32,962 nucleotides of DNA from IMG/VR virus record IMGVR_UViG_3300029993_000021, positions 1 to 32,962 of that record; one strand, given 5' to 3'. The position numbers were made by a program, and so were the translations under genes. Position 1 is the first letter of the stretch; the number at the start of each line of letters is the position of its first letter. This document shows positions 13,677 through 20,423 of the stretch, piece after piece. Source of the stretch: a virus. The notes beneath the pieces were generated by a model. That model made no database searches and was not told where the DNA came from. It worked only from the letters and a program-made list of their open reading frames with translations.

Positions 13677-13702
13677 TGCGCACGCGTGCGCGCTTAGCTA
13701 CC

Positions 13703-15076
13703 ATGCGACGCATGCCTGATAACCGCATCATATTTGCTTTCGATAAGCAGACCGCGCGCAGCCGCGACGCGGATGGCCGGATGCGCGTCAAGAACTGCAT
13801 TCTGTCCACGGCGGAAATTAACCCTTACCGCGGCTCGGAGATCCCAGGCTATGACCAGTTGGGCCTCAAACCCAATCACGTCTATGACCTGTATCGCGAC
13901 CCGGACGAGATGGCCAGGGCGGCGTCGACCTTCGAGGGCGTGCCGTTGATGATCAAGCACATCCCGCAGACCGCCGACGACCCGCGCAAGGAATATCAGG
14001 CCGGCGCGGTCCATTCGGTCAAATTTGACGGCAAGCACCTGCGCGGCGATTTGCTCGTATCCGATGGCAAGGCCATTGACCTGATCGAATCCGAAGCCAT
14101 GACCGATCTGTCGTGCGGTTACCGTTACAAGCCCGATATGCAGGCCGGCGAAGTGAACGGCCGGCGCCACGATGGCGTAATGCGCAATATCGAAGGCAAC
14201 CACGTCGCACTGGTCGACGACGGACGCGCTAGTGGCGCGCACGTCGCCGATAGCGCACTATTTGACCCGCAAGGGCCGAACCCATCCATGCAAGGAGTAG
14301 ACGAAATGGCAGGTGAGAATAACCTCCCGGCAGGTGGGCCTCCCGGCTCGGCTGCAGGCGAAAATCACGAAGATTCCGCAATGGCCCAGGTAGGCCAGGC
14401 GCTCAAGCACATTGCCGGTTTGCTGGAGAATATCCACGGCAAGCTGGGCGGCAACGCGGGCGAAGCGAAGCCCGCGGCTGAGCCGATGGCCAATGCCGCC
14501 AACGCTGAAAACGCCGAGGACGAGGATCCGACCAAGAAGGAAGGCCGCGAGGCGGAAGACGGCGAGCTGGATCCGGCCGTGAAGTCCAAGGGCGCCGAGG
14601 ACGAGGCCAAGGAAGGCGAAGGCGAAGGCGAAGGCGCGATGGACGAGGAGGGTGAATACCCCATGCCCAAGCAGGCCGAGCAGGAAGGCACCCCGGCGCG
14701 TGGCGGTAAGACCATCGCTATGGACGCCGCTGTGCGCAAGCACACCCAGACCGCTGTCGCTGCTGCGCTTAAGCAGGAACGCGAGCGTGCGGCGGGTGTG
14801 GAGCGTGCCAAGCGTGTCACGCGTGGCGTGCTCGGCGATGTCATCGCCATGGACAGCGCCGCCGGCATCTACCGCGAAGCGCTCAAGACCGTGGGCATCG
14901 ACCCGGCGAATGTGCCTAAGGGCCAGGCGCGCGTGGCGTGGGACACCTACGTGGCGACCGCTGGCCGCGCGGCCGGTGTGCGCCAACAGACCGAGATGGC
15001 TATGGATTCCGCTGGTGTCACGACTTACCAGAACGGCGTGCTAGCCTCCCTCTCCAAGATCCGCAACCTGGGCTAA
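13703..15076 (+). CDS. DUF2213 prohead protease with C-terminal scaffold
   Basis: This 457-residue protein has an N-terminal DUF2213 protease-like domain: 'GVPLMIKHIPQT' with His86, 'SVKFDGKHLRGDLLVSD', 'MTDLSCGYRYKP' with Ser137, and 'EGNHVALVDDGRA' (164-176), consistent with the His/Ser dyad of S78-like prohead proteases. Residues about 200-330 are very acidic low-complexity sequence (GEGEGEG, EDED), and the rest is helical, typical of a capsid scaffold. So protease and scaffold are joined in one gene. A strong internal start at 14306 could make scaffold alone. ATG 13703 or 13712 are both possible starts; neither has a strong Shine-Dalgarno. Confidence 0.85.
   Translation: MRRMPDNRIIFAFDKQTARSRDADGRMRVKNCILSTAEINPYRGSEIPGYDQLGLKPNHVYDLYRDPDEMARAASTFEGVPLMIKHIPQTADDPRKEYQAGAVHSVKFDGKHLRGDLLVSDGKAIDLIESEAMTDLSCGYRYKPDMQAGEVNGRRHDGVMRNIEGNHVALVDDGRASGAHVADSALFDPQGPNPSMQGVDEMAGENNLPAGGPPGSAAGENHEDSAMAQVGQALKHIAGLLENIHGKLGGNAGEAKPAAEPMANAANAENAEDEDPTKKEGREAEDGELDPAVKSKGAEDEAKEGEGEGEGAMDEEGEYPMPKQAEQEGTPARGGKTIAMDAAVRKHTQTAVAAALKQERERAAGVERAKRVTRGVLGDVIAMDSAAGIYREALKTVGIDPANVPKGQARVAWDTYVATAGRAAGVRQQTEMAMDSAGVTTYQNGVLASLSKIRNLG
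14306..15076 (+). CDS. Nested in-frame scaffold protein (internal start in the protease gene)
   Basis: A perfect AAGGAG (14292-14297) sits 8 bases before an ATG at 14306 that is in frame with the protease gene, exactly where the protease domain ends and the acidic scaffold begins. Translation here would give a 256-residue scaffold (starts MAGENNLPAGG) without the protease. This is the lambda C/Nu3 arrangement. The start signal is much better than that of the parent gene. Confidence 0.6.
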   Translation: MAGENNLPAGGPPGSAAGENHEDSAMAQVGQALKHIAGLLENIHGKLGGNAGEAKPAAEPMANAANAENAEDEDPTKKEGREAEDGELDPAVKSKGAEDEAKEGEGEGEGAMDEEGEYPMPKQAEQEGTPARGGKTIAMDAAVRKHTQTAVAAALKQERERAAGVERAKRVTRGVLGDVIAMDSAAGIYREALKTVGIDPANVPKGQARVAWDTYVATAGRAAGVRQQTEMAMDSAGVTTYQNGVLASLSKIRNLG

Positions 15077-15090
15077 AGGAAAAAACAACC

Positions 15091-15591
15091 ATGTTTCAGA
15101 ATCAGGTGTACATCAATCCGGCCCAGGCAGTCCCCGGCGATTTCGCGTCGACTAACCCGATGGTCTTCAAGCTGTCGGGCGCCGGTAAGTGCGTGGCCGA
15201 CGCATCAGGTGTCAGTGTGGGCCGCTTCGCCGTGCTCAACACCGACGGCACCGTCACCTCCATTCCGGGCGTGACCCCGGCACCGATCCAGCGCCTGGGC
15301 TTCGTGAACCGCGTGAATAACGCGCAGATCGTGACCTATCTGGCCGAGTCGGGATACACGATCCAGCCGGGCCAGCCGGTGTCGCTGTTCGGCACGGGTG
15401 ACTGGTTCGTGAAGGCCGACGCCATCACCGGCTCACCGACGCGCGGCGCACTAATCGCGTGGGATTTTACCACCGGCCTCATCAACATCGGCGCCACGAT
15501 CGCCGGCAACCTCATCGACACCGGCTACACGCTGGTCAGTGAGTCGGCGACGGTGGGCGCCACCGTCATCATCAGCAACACGGGCGCATAA
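15091..15591 (+). CDS. Head decoration / structural cement protein (gp24-like)
   Basis: This 166-residue beta-rich protein with 'VYINPAQAVPGDFAST', 'VGRFAVLNTDGTVTSIPG', 'QRLGFVNRVNNAQIVTYLAESGYTIQPGQPVSLFGTGDWFV' (in pieces) and 'TGLINIGATI' fits the structural cement proteins found between the DUF2213 protease and the DUF2184 capsid in related phages. It would bind the capsid surface and stabilise it. TAAAGGAAAAAACAACC before the ATG gives an AAAGGA Shine-Dalgarno. The stop lies 8 bases from the capsid start. Confidence 0.75.
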   Translation: MFQNQVYINPAQAVPGDFASTNPMVFKLSGAGKCVADASGVSVGRFAVLNTDGTVTSIPGVTPAPIQRLGFVNRVNNAQIVTYLAESGYTIQPGQPVSLFGTGDWFVKADAITGSPTRGALIAWDFTTGLINIGATIAGNLIDTGYTLVSESATVGATVIISNTGA

Positions 15592-15598
15592 GGGACAC

Positions 15599-16612
15599 AT
15601 GACCATGAAAGACTCTCAGCTTATCGCCCAGCTTGCCTCGCGCGGTGTCGTGCTGGCCCCGGGTGTGACCGACATCTCGACCCCCTCCAGTGCTTACGCG
15701 ATGGACGCAGCGAGCCTGACGCCGACCCTTATCGGCACCCCGAACGCGGGTATCCCCACGTTCCTGACCACCTACGTTGACCCAAAGGTGATCGAAGTCC
15801 TCGTCGCCCCGATGAAGGCCGCCGAGATTGTCAGCGAGTCCAAGAAGGGCGACTGGACCACCTTGACGGCTGCCTTCATCCAGGCTGAGCCGACCACACG
15901 TGTCGCCACCTACGGCGACTATTCGTCGGACGGCACCAGCAACACGAACGTCAACTATCCGCAGCGCCAGTCCTACTTCTTCCAGACCTGGACCCGTTGG
16001 GGTCAGCGCGAGCTGGCCATGGCCGGCGCGGGCCGTGTGGATTGGGCCGCCCAGCTCAACTATTCCAGCGCGCTGGGTATCGCCAAGTTCCTGAACTCAA
16101 CGTACCTGTTCGGCGTGGCTGGCCTGCAGAATTACGGCCTGACCAACGACCCGCGCCTCGTGGCCCCGGTAGCCGCTCCGGTCAACTGGGCAACCGCAAC
16201 CCCGGATGCGATCTACAACGACATCGTGACCAGGTACGGCCAGCTGGTCACCCAGTCGGCGGGCATCATCGAGCAGGAAGACGAGCTGCGCCTGGCCGTC
16301 GCTCCGAGCGCAGCAGCCAACCTCAACAACACGAACATCTATGGTCTGTCCGCCGCCAAGCTGATTCGCGACGCGTTCCCCAAGATGTCCATCGTCACCG
16401 TGCCGGAGTTCGACACGGCTGCCGGCCGCCTGGTGCAGCTGTGGGCACCGGTCATCGAGGGTCAGGAATCGGCAACCTGTTCGTTTACCGAGAAGATGCG
16501 CGCGCATGCGATCGAGACGTACAGCTCGTACTACCGCCAGAAGAAAAGCGCCGGATCGTGGGGTGCAGTGATCTTTCGTCCTCTGGCGTGTGCACAGACC
16601 CTTGGGGTGTAG
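15599..16612 (+). CDS. Major capsid protein, DUF2184 family
   Basis: This 337-residue protein shows the DUF2184 pattern: 'GIPTFLTTYVDPKVIEVLVAPMKAAEIV' in pieces, 'DWTTLTAAFIQAEPTTRVATYGDYS', 'NVNYPQRQSYFFQTWTRWGQRELA', 'LFGVAGLQNYGLTNDP', and a C-terminal 'AHAIETYSSYYRQKKSAGSWGAVIFRPLA'. It forms the HK97-fold capsid shell. AAGGGA precedes ATG 15599; ATG 15605 two codons later is equally possible. It is followed by a strong terminator, consistent with high expression. Confidence 0.92.
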   Translation: MTMKDSQLIAQLASRGVVLAPGVTDISTPSSAYAMDAASLTPTLIGTPNAGIPTFLTTYVDPKVIEVLVAPMKAAEIVSESKKGDWTTLTAAFIQAEPTTRVATYGDYSSDGTSNTNVNYPQRQSYFFQTWTRWGQRELAMAGAGRVDWAAQLNYSSALGIAKFLNSTYLFGVAGLQNYGLTNDPRLVAPVAAPVNWATATPDAIYNDIVTRYGQLVTQSAGIIEQEDELRLAVAPSAAANLNNTNIYGLSAAKLIRDAFPKMSIVTVPEFDTAAGRLVQLWAPVIEGQESATCSFTEKMRAHAIETYSSYYRQKKSAGSWGAVIFRPLACAQTLGV

Positions 16613-16635
16613 TCGTTAACGATAGTTTAACGTTT

Positions 16636-16665
16636 AGAAAGGCCCGGCTCATGCCGGGCCTTTCT
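16636..16665. terminator. Strong bidirectional terminator after the capsid gene
   Basis: AGAAAGGCCCGGC and GCCGGGCCTTTCT form a perfect 13-base-pair stem with loop TCAT, carrying its own A and T tracts on both strands. It ends capsid transcription 24 bases after the stop. For the convergent endonuclease gene the stop codon lies in the loop (16649-16651), so its last residues are encoded by the right arm. Confidence 0.9.
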
Positions 16666-18166
16666 GCATCCAACGCCACAGTTTCTTCCCGCTGTCCCAC
16701 ATGCGAAAAGCGTTCACGGCGTCCTCGATGTCCCATTCGGTACGGAGATCAGTCGCGGGATCGAATGCCAAGTCGGTGCGGCCTATCTGTCGCAGCCGCG
16801 CCGGCAGTTGTTTACGGGCCCAGGAACTCTTAGGCCGGAAGCCGAGTGCATGGTGATACACGCGATAGTCAGGCGGGATCTCGCGCGCCAGCTCGAAGCC
16901 CATGTGTGCGTACGTGCCGCCGTCGAACCAGTCGTTGGCGGAGTAGGAAACAACTTCGCGGCAGCCCAGCGTGCGCACGGCGTGCGCGAATAACTTGGAT
17001 GCGCCGCCCCGCACGCGCGCTGACGTAGCGAACCGCGTGAGATCCCACACGCCCGACTCGACGCGGTTGCGGTCATAAGCGTCCTTAGCTAACGTCATCA
17101 CCGCGACCAGGCCGTGCGCGGGGTGCACGAGTCCGAACCGGTGTGCATAGACTGCGCCCGGCTGCTGCGGGTGGTGACGATCGAGAAACGCTACCGTTTC
17201 GGTATTAGGAATCGGCTCAACCGTGCAATCGCGAGCATGCAGCGCCGGACGGTTGTCGCAGCCCAGCGCCGCCCGTAGCAGATTCTCGAAAGGCGCCCGC
17301 CGCTCGGTCCAGTCCTTGCAGGCAATGGCGATCAGCCGGTAGCCCGCAGCCTTGCACGCTTGATGCTTAATACGTGCTGCGGCCCGCTCGCGCGTGCGCC
17401 GATCGGAATGCCAGTACACGTCATTTAGCTCAATAGCTACGCCACGCGACGGCACGACGATGTCTAGTTCTTTCGGCTTGATGATGGTCCGATCGGACTG
17501 GTAGGCGTCAGGACAGAGCGCCTGCACGAAAGCGAACAGGTCGCACTCGGTCGGTGAAGGGGCGCCGCTGACGCATTTTTGGCACCCGTAGCCGTGTCCG
17601 TGGTTTGCAGGAGTCTGCTCGAATGGTCCGTGTTTAGGGCAGACGATGGTGACTTTGTCGAGTGCCTGGCGGTAGACCGTCTGCGAGTAGTTGTATTTGT
17701 CGCCATGGGCGGCGCGCGCACGTTCCACGAAATGCGCCAAGTCTTTCTGGCGCCCCGCTGCTTTGCGCAGGTTTCCGCATGCGGGGCAGCCTCGCCCCTG
17801 TGTGTGCCAGCCTGCTACCTGCTTGAAAGGACCGTGCGCTGCACAGCCTATCGCCACACATAGCTGATCGCCGCGATATTCCACGTGGCTATAGTCATAC
17901 AGGTCACCATGCACTGCGCGGGCTTTGACGATCCAAGCTGGCGTGTCGAAGCGCTGCCTATCACCGCGCGCGATGTAGCTGCATTCTCGGCAATGGTCGC
18001 CTTCAGCGTGCTTGCCCGCCGCTTGCTTGAAGGGTCCGTGATCCGGACAGATGATGGTGATCTTGGCCTTGCCGCCGTGGATCGTCTGCGGCGGATAGGT
18101 GTAGCGGTCGCCGTGTTTTGCGGCGAAACGAGCCAGCCAGGTTTCTGTGGTGATAGGTGCGTTCAT
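16649..18166 (-). CDS. Free-standing Vsr-like (EDxHD) homing endonuclease with zinc repeats and acyltransferase-like tail
   Basis: This 505-residue protein has three tandem repeats of about 53 residues at 10-62, 77-130 and 144-198, each ending H-G-x-F ... H ... C-x-x-C ('HGPFKQVAGW', 'GRGCPAC'), like the DUF723 zinc repeats of phage endonucleases. The nuclease follows: 'PTECDLF' (Glu207), 'KELDIVVPSRGVAIELNDVYWHSD' in pieces with Asp235, Glu246, His253 and Asp255, the pattern of the EDxHD (I-Bth0305I/Vsr-like) family. The C-terminal 200 residues look like a GNAT fold ('RGGASKLFAHAVRTLG', 'MGFELAREIP', 'YYHALGF'-like). It probably cuts DNA of rival phages near the capsid locus and spreads itself. 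Function of the tail is not known. Confidence 0.8.
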   Translation of the reverse strand: MNAPITTETWLARFAAKHGDRYTYPPQTIHGGKAKITIICPDHGPFKQAAGKHAEGDHCRECSYIARGDRQRFDTPAWIVKARAVHGDLYDYSHVEYRGDQLCVAIGCAAHGPFKQVAGWHTQGRGCPACGNLRKAAGRQKDLAHFVERARAAHGDKYNYSQTVYRQALDKVTIVCPKHGPFEQTPANHGHGYGCQKCVSGAPSPTECDLFAFVQALCPDAYQSDRTIIKPKELDIVVPSRGVAIELNDVYWHSDRRTRERAAARIKHQACKAAGYRLIAIACKDWTERRAPFENLLRAALGCDNRPALHARDCTVEPIPNTETVAFLDRHHPQQPGAVYAHRFGLVHPAHGLVAVMTLAKDAYDRNRVESGVWDLTRFATSARVRGGASKLFAHAVRTLGCREVVSYSANDWFDGGTYAHMGFELAREIPPDYRVYHHALGFRPKSSWARKQLPARLRQIGRTDLAFDPATDLRTEWDIEDAVNAFRMWDSGKKLWRWMQKGPA

Positions 18167-18220
18167 GGCTTCAGGTTATCACGTCTGACGCGTGGGGCGC
18201 AATGCTTAGCACAGCACTCA

Positions 18221-18232
18221 GTTTGATATGCT
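18221..18232 (+). promoter_or_regulatory. Extended -10 promoter, copy 1 (GTTTGATATGCT)
   Basis: GTTTGATATGCT contains TG-n-TATGCT, an extended -10 with TATGCT at 18227-18232. The same 12 bases occur at 19512-19523. The expected start is about 18239. It points into a stretch without genes that ends at a terminator (18284-18310). No -35 was found. Confidence 0.6.
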
Positions 18233-18238
18233 AGTGTC

Positions 18239-18310
18239 GTTTGAGACCTCCGGCGGAGTGGGCGCCGCCGCAGCTCGAACAGGAAGGCCGCCGCAAGGCG
18301 GCCTTTCTTT
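18239..18310 (+). ncRNA. Candidate small structured RNA (about 72 nt)
   Basis: The predicted start of the extended -10 promoter falls on GTTTGAG (18239-18245), which pairs with CTCGAAC (18274-18280) in a 7-base-pair stem with one G-U. Inside it CGGCGG (18251-18256) pairs with CCGCCG (18265-18270) around an 8-base loop. A terminator hairpin with T-rich tail closes the unit at 18284-18310. There is no rightward open frame. Promoter, fold and terminator in register make a stand-alone RNA gene likely, but expression is unproven. An alternative is a transcriptional insulator. Confidence 0.5.
18284..18310 (+). terminator. Intrinsic terminator of the candidate small RNA
   Basis: AAGGCCGCC pairs with GGCGGCCTT (9 base pairs) around GCAA, followed by TCTTT on the plus strand. 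The opposite strand lacks a U tract, so it serves rightward transcripts. It abuts the stop of the leftward gene at 18309. Confidence 0.8.
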
Positions 18311-18524
18311 ATGACACGGTGATGCGCACGACTCCCCCACCCGTAGCATGCAACCAGCGGCTTTGGATAGCACTTGGTTGGTTATGGACCCAACTGTCAC
18401 CAGGCGTCCGCATGCGCCAAGCAATAAAGGCAGCCTGCGCGGTCGGGCCGCAACCACACCAGCGACCATCCGCGCAGTACCATGCTGGGTAGTGTTTTGA
18501 CTTGGTGAGATGCGGCTTGTTCAT
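18309..18524 (-). CDS. Small protein of unknown function
   Basis: This 71-residue protein begins MNKPHLTKSKHYPAWYCADG and has 'GCGPTAQAAFIAWRMRT', resembling short phage proteins that display a substrate-like motif, but no family is recognised. It is tied by an ATGA overlap to the upstream gene, and is the last of four small leftward genes. Confidence 0.6.
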   Translation of the reverse strand: MNKPHLTKSKHYPAWYCADGRWCGCGPTAQAAFIAWRMRTPGDSWVHNQPSAIQSRWLHATGGGVVRITVS

Positions 18525-18940
18525 CGTGGGCCGCCATAGGGCGGACCACTAAAGTACGTAGGCGCAGGCGTGCGGCGCCGGATGCCATAAAGCCCCGCAA
18601 CCTCATCCAATGCTGCACCGCTAGCTACTTGGACGGCCGCAGCCCGTTCGGCCGCAGCGCCGCAGCCCGCCATGATGCCTAGCAAGCGCTCGCGCAGCTC
18701 GTCGTCGGACTCGACAGCGGGCGCGGGCGCAGCCTTCGGCGCTAGCGTGCGGCCTAGCGTGATGTTCTTGCTGGCCCGCACGTGCCGGTTGGCGTACGTC
18801 CAGACCTCGCCGGTCTCGGTGATGAAGATCGTCCAGTACAGATCTGATTCCGGGCCGTAGTCGATCAGCAGGTGCGCGAAGCCTTCGCCCTTTGGGCAGG
18901 TCATCGGCAGTGGCGGGTTGAGCTGCAGGGCGGTGCTCAT
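18521..18940 (-). CDS. Hypothetical protein of the small leftward cassette
   Basis: This 139-residue protein has a beta-rich first half ('MTCPKGEGFAHLLIDYGPES', 'YWTIFITETGEVWTYANRHV') and an Ala-rich helical second half ending in Pro/Gly-rich sequence. No family is recognised. The first half looks like a small folded domain seen in phage accessory proteins. It starts 1 base after the stop of the next upstream gene and overlaps the following gene by ATGA. Confidence 0.65.
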   Translation of the reverse strand: MSTALQLNPPLPMTCPKGEGFAHLLIDYGPESDLYWTIFITETGEVWTYANRHVRASKNITLGRTLAPKAAPAPAVESDDELRERLLGIMAGCGAAAERAAAVQVASGAALDEVAGLYGIRRRTPAPTYFSGPPYGGPR

Positions 18941-18941
18941 A

Positions 18942-19232
18942 TCAGCGTGTCCATCGTTCGCGTTCCTCTAGCATGGCCGGTGTCAGGGCCGGATTGTGGT
19001 CGCACCAGCGCGAGCCGCGCCGATGCGGAAAGTGATAACCCTGGCAGCCCGAACGGTCGGGCCGGCAAGTGTCCTTGCGGTGCCGCTCGTGCGCCTGGCG
19101 CCACCCGTCGACCCGTAGCAGCCCTTTGCCGCAGTGCCGGCACTTAGGCGGACGCACATAGGACTCAGGGTGCCAGCGGATCGTCTGGCGGGCCTGGCAG
19201 GCTTTGCGGCGGCAGCGACAGGGCCAGCTCAC
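18942..19232 (-). CDS. Cys/His-rich small protein, putative zinc binding
   Basis: This 96-residue protein has 'CRCRRKAC' near the start, 'PPKCRHCGKGLL' (C-x-x-C), and later 'HRKDTCRPDRSGCQGYHFPHRRGSRWCDHNP'. The many Cys and His residues suggest one or two zinc sites. It is Arg-rich and could bind nucleic acid. GTG start at 19232 lies 2 bases after the upstream stop. Function unknown. Confidence 0.6.
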   Translation of the reverse strand: MSWPCRCRRKACQARQTIRWHPESYVRPPKCRHCGKGLLRVDGWRQAHERHRKDTCRPDRSGCQGYHFPHRRGSRWCDHNPALTPAMLEERERWTR

Positions 19233-19234
19233 GG

Positions 19235-19435
19235 CTAAGCCGCCGTGAGCGCGGATTCAACCATGTTCATTTCGCGACTGACCGGCTTACCCTTCTCGTT
19301 GACCTGCACCACGCCGTAGATGTGCTCGCCGACCGTTTCCGACCAGCGATGGCCCATTACCACGAAAACGCCATAATGACGGCCGTTGACCGCCTGGTGG
19401 GTGCAAAACTTGGCTTCGGGAATCATCGTGGTCAT
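19235..19435 (-). CDS. Small protein, first gene of the leftward cassette
   Basis: This 66-residue protein begins MTTMIPEAKFCTHQAVNGRH and has 'YGVFVVMGHRWSETVGEHIYGVVQV', a short beta-rich fold. No family recognised. The start at 19435 is well supported by AGGAGA 7 bases upstream and by a promoter at 19462-19490; a start at 19474 would lie upstream of the transcription start. Confidence 0.65.
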   Translation of the reverse strand: MTTMIPEAKFCTHQAVNGRHYGVFVVMGHRWSETVGEHIYGVVQVNEKGKPVSREMNMVESALTAA

Positions 19436-19461
19436 GGCGCTGTCTCCTGTGGTGTGGATGA

Positions 19462-19490
19462 AGCTTAGGCGCACCTCACGGCGATGTCAA
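19462..19490 (-). promoter_or_regulatory. sigma70-type promoter of the small leftward cassette
   Basis: On the minus strand a perfect TTGACA (19485-19490) lies 17 bases before TAAGCT (19462-19467). The leader that follows carries the recurrent ATCCACACCACA motif before the Shine-Dalgarno. It is divergent from the rightward promoter at 19512. Confidence 0.7.
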
Positions 19491-19511
19491 CAACTATTCT
19501 AGGCTCATTTT

Positions 19512-19523
19512 GTTTGATATGCT
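19512..19523 (+). promoter_or_regulatory. Extended -10 promoter, copy 2 (GTTTGATATGCT)
   Basis: This is the same 12 bases as at 18221-18232, with TATGCT at 19518-19523 in TG-n context and an expected start near 19530. It restarts rightward transcription of neck and tail genes after the leftward cassette. Confidence 0.65.
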
Positions 19524-19565
19524 GACCGCACCAAACCGTTCGCCCACCTACACGGAGAATCTTCC

Positions 19566-19943
19566 ATGCCCGCTCCCAAGCGTTCCGCTAAGACCGTTTC
19601 CATCGCCTGCAAACTGCCGCAGGGCCTGACCGTTCACCTGCTCGCTGCCGATGGTACCGCCGGCCCGGTGGTCAAGCTGCACGGCGCCAATTCGCCGTTC
19701 AACATCGCCGGCCATGGCATCACCCAGAATGTGCCGGTCGAGCACTGGGAAGCCATCCAGAAGCAGCATGCGCATGCGCTGTGGCTCAAGAACGAGTTCG
19801 TGTTCGCCAACGGCGACGGCGACGATCTGATCGAGGAAGCCAACGACAAGACCAAGAACCGTAACGGGTTCGAGGCGATCGACCCGAACAATCTGCCGGG
19901 TGTGATCCAGAACGACGGCGAAGACGATCCGGGCAAGGCTTAA
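19566..19943 (+). CDS. Hypothetical virion/head protein
   Basis: This 125-residue protein has 'VSIACKLPQGLTVHLL', 'GITQNVPVEHWEAIQKQHAHALWLKNEFVF' and an acidic tail ending 'NDGEDDPGKA'. Similar small proteins follow the DUF2184 capsid gene in related phages, but their role is unclear. ATG follows CGGAGA. Four bases separate it from the DUF4054 gene. Confidence 0.65.
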   Translation: MPAPKRSAKTVSIACKLPQGLTVHLLAADGTAGPVVKLHGANSPFNIAGHGITQNVPVEHWEAIQKQHAHALWLKNEFVFANGDGDDLIEEANDKTKNRNGFEAIDPNNLPGVIQNDGEDDPGKA

Positions 19944-19946
19944 ACC

Positions 19947-20423
19947 ATGGCCATCGTCGTCTTCGATCCGGCGGCCTTCATCGCCGAGTACCCCGAGTTT
20001 ACCTCGGTGTCGACGGGTCGACTGACGGCGATGTTCATTCTGGCCGAGCAGGCGATCCTCGACAACACGGACAACTCGCCCGTGATGGACGTGGATTTTC
20101 GCACCCAGCTGTTCTACATGCTGGTGGCGCACTTGTTGACCATCTTTGGAGCCAACCCGACCGTGCCGACTAACCCGCCGCCTGGCCGCATCAGCCAGGC
20201 GACGGAAGGCACGGTGACGGCCTCGTTTGAATATGTCATGCCGGCAGGCTCGGCCATCGCGCCCTGGTTCCTGCAGACCAAGTACGGCGCGATGTACTGG
20301 ACCTTCACCGCGCCGTTCCGCTCGCTAAAATACGCCTTCAACGGCGGTAGTGGCATCGGTTTTGCGATCGCCTACGGCTCGCGCCCTGTCGTCGGGTTCG
20401 TGCCGGAAGGGTTCGTGCCGTGA
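19947..20423 (+). CDS. DUF4054-like head-tail connector
   Basis: This 158-residue protein has 'FIAEYPEFTSVSTGRLTAMFILAEQAIL', 'QLFYMLVAHLLTIFGAN', 'GRISQATEGTVTASFEYV' and 'APWFLQTKYGAMYWTFT', matching DUF4054 proteins, which act as head completion or adaptor proteins below the portal. Its stop overlaps the GTG of the next gene. Confidence 0.8.
   Translation: MAIVVFDPAAFIAEYPEFTSVSTGRLTAMFILAEQAILDNTDNSPVMDVDFRTQLFYMLVAHLLTIFGANPTVPTNPPPGRISQATEGTVTASFEYVMPAGSAIAPWFLQTKYGAMYWTFTAPFRSLKYAFNGGSGIGFAIAYGSRPVVGFVPEGFVP

Noticed and set aside
14258-14986. Minus-strand frame under the protease/scaffold gene
   Set aside because: Composition mirrors the acidic scaffold repeat; no start signal.
15997-16833. 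Plus-strand frame overlapping the capsid gene and terminator
   Set aside because: It runs through a strong terminator, and the capsid frame is certain.
17875-17892. CCACGTGG core in the endonuclease gene considered as a further parS
   Set aside because: Only the inner bases match; both arms differ from the consensus.
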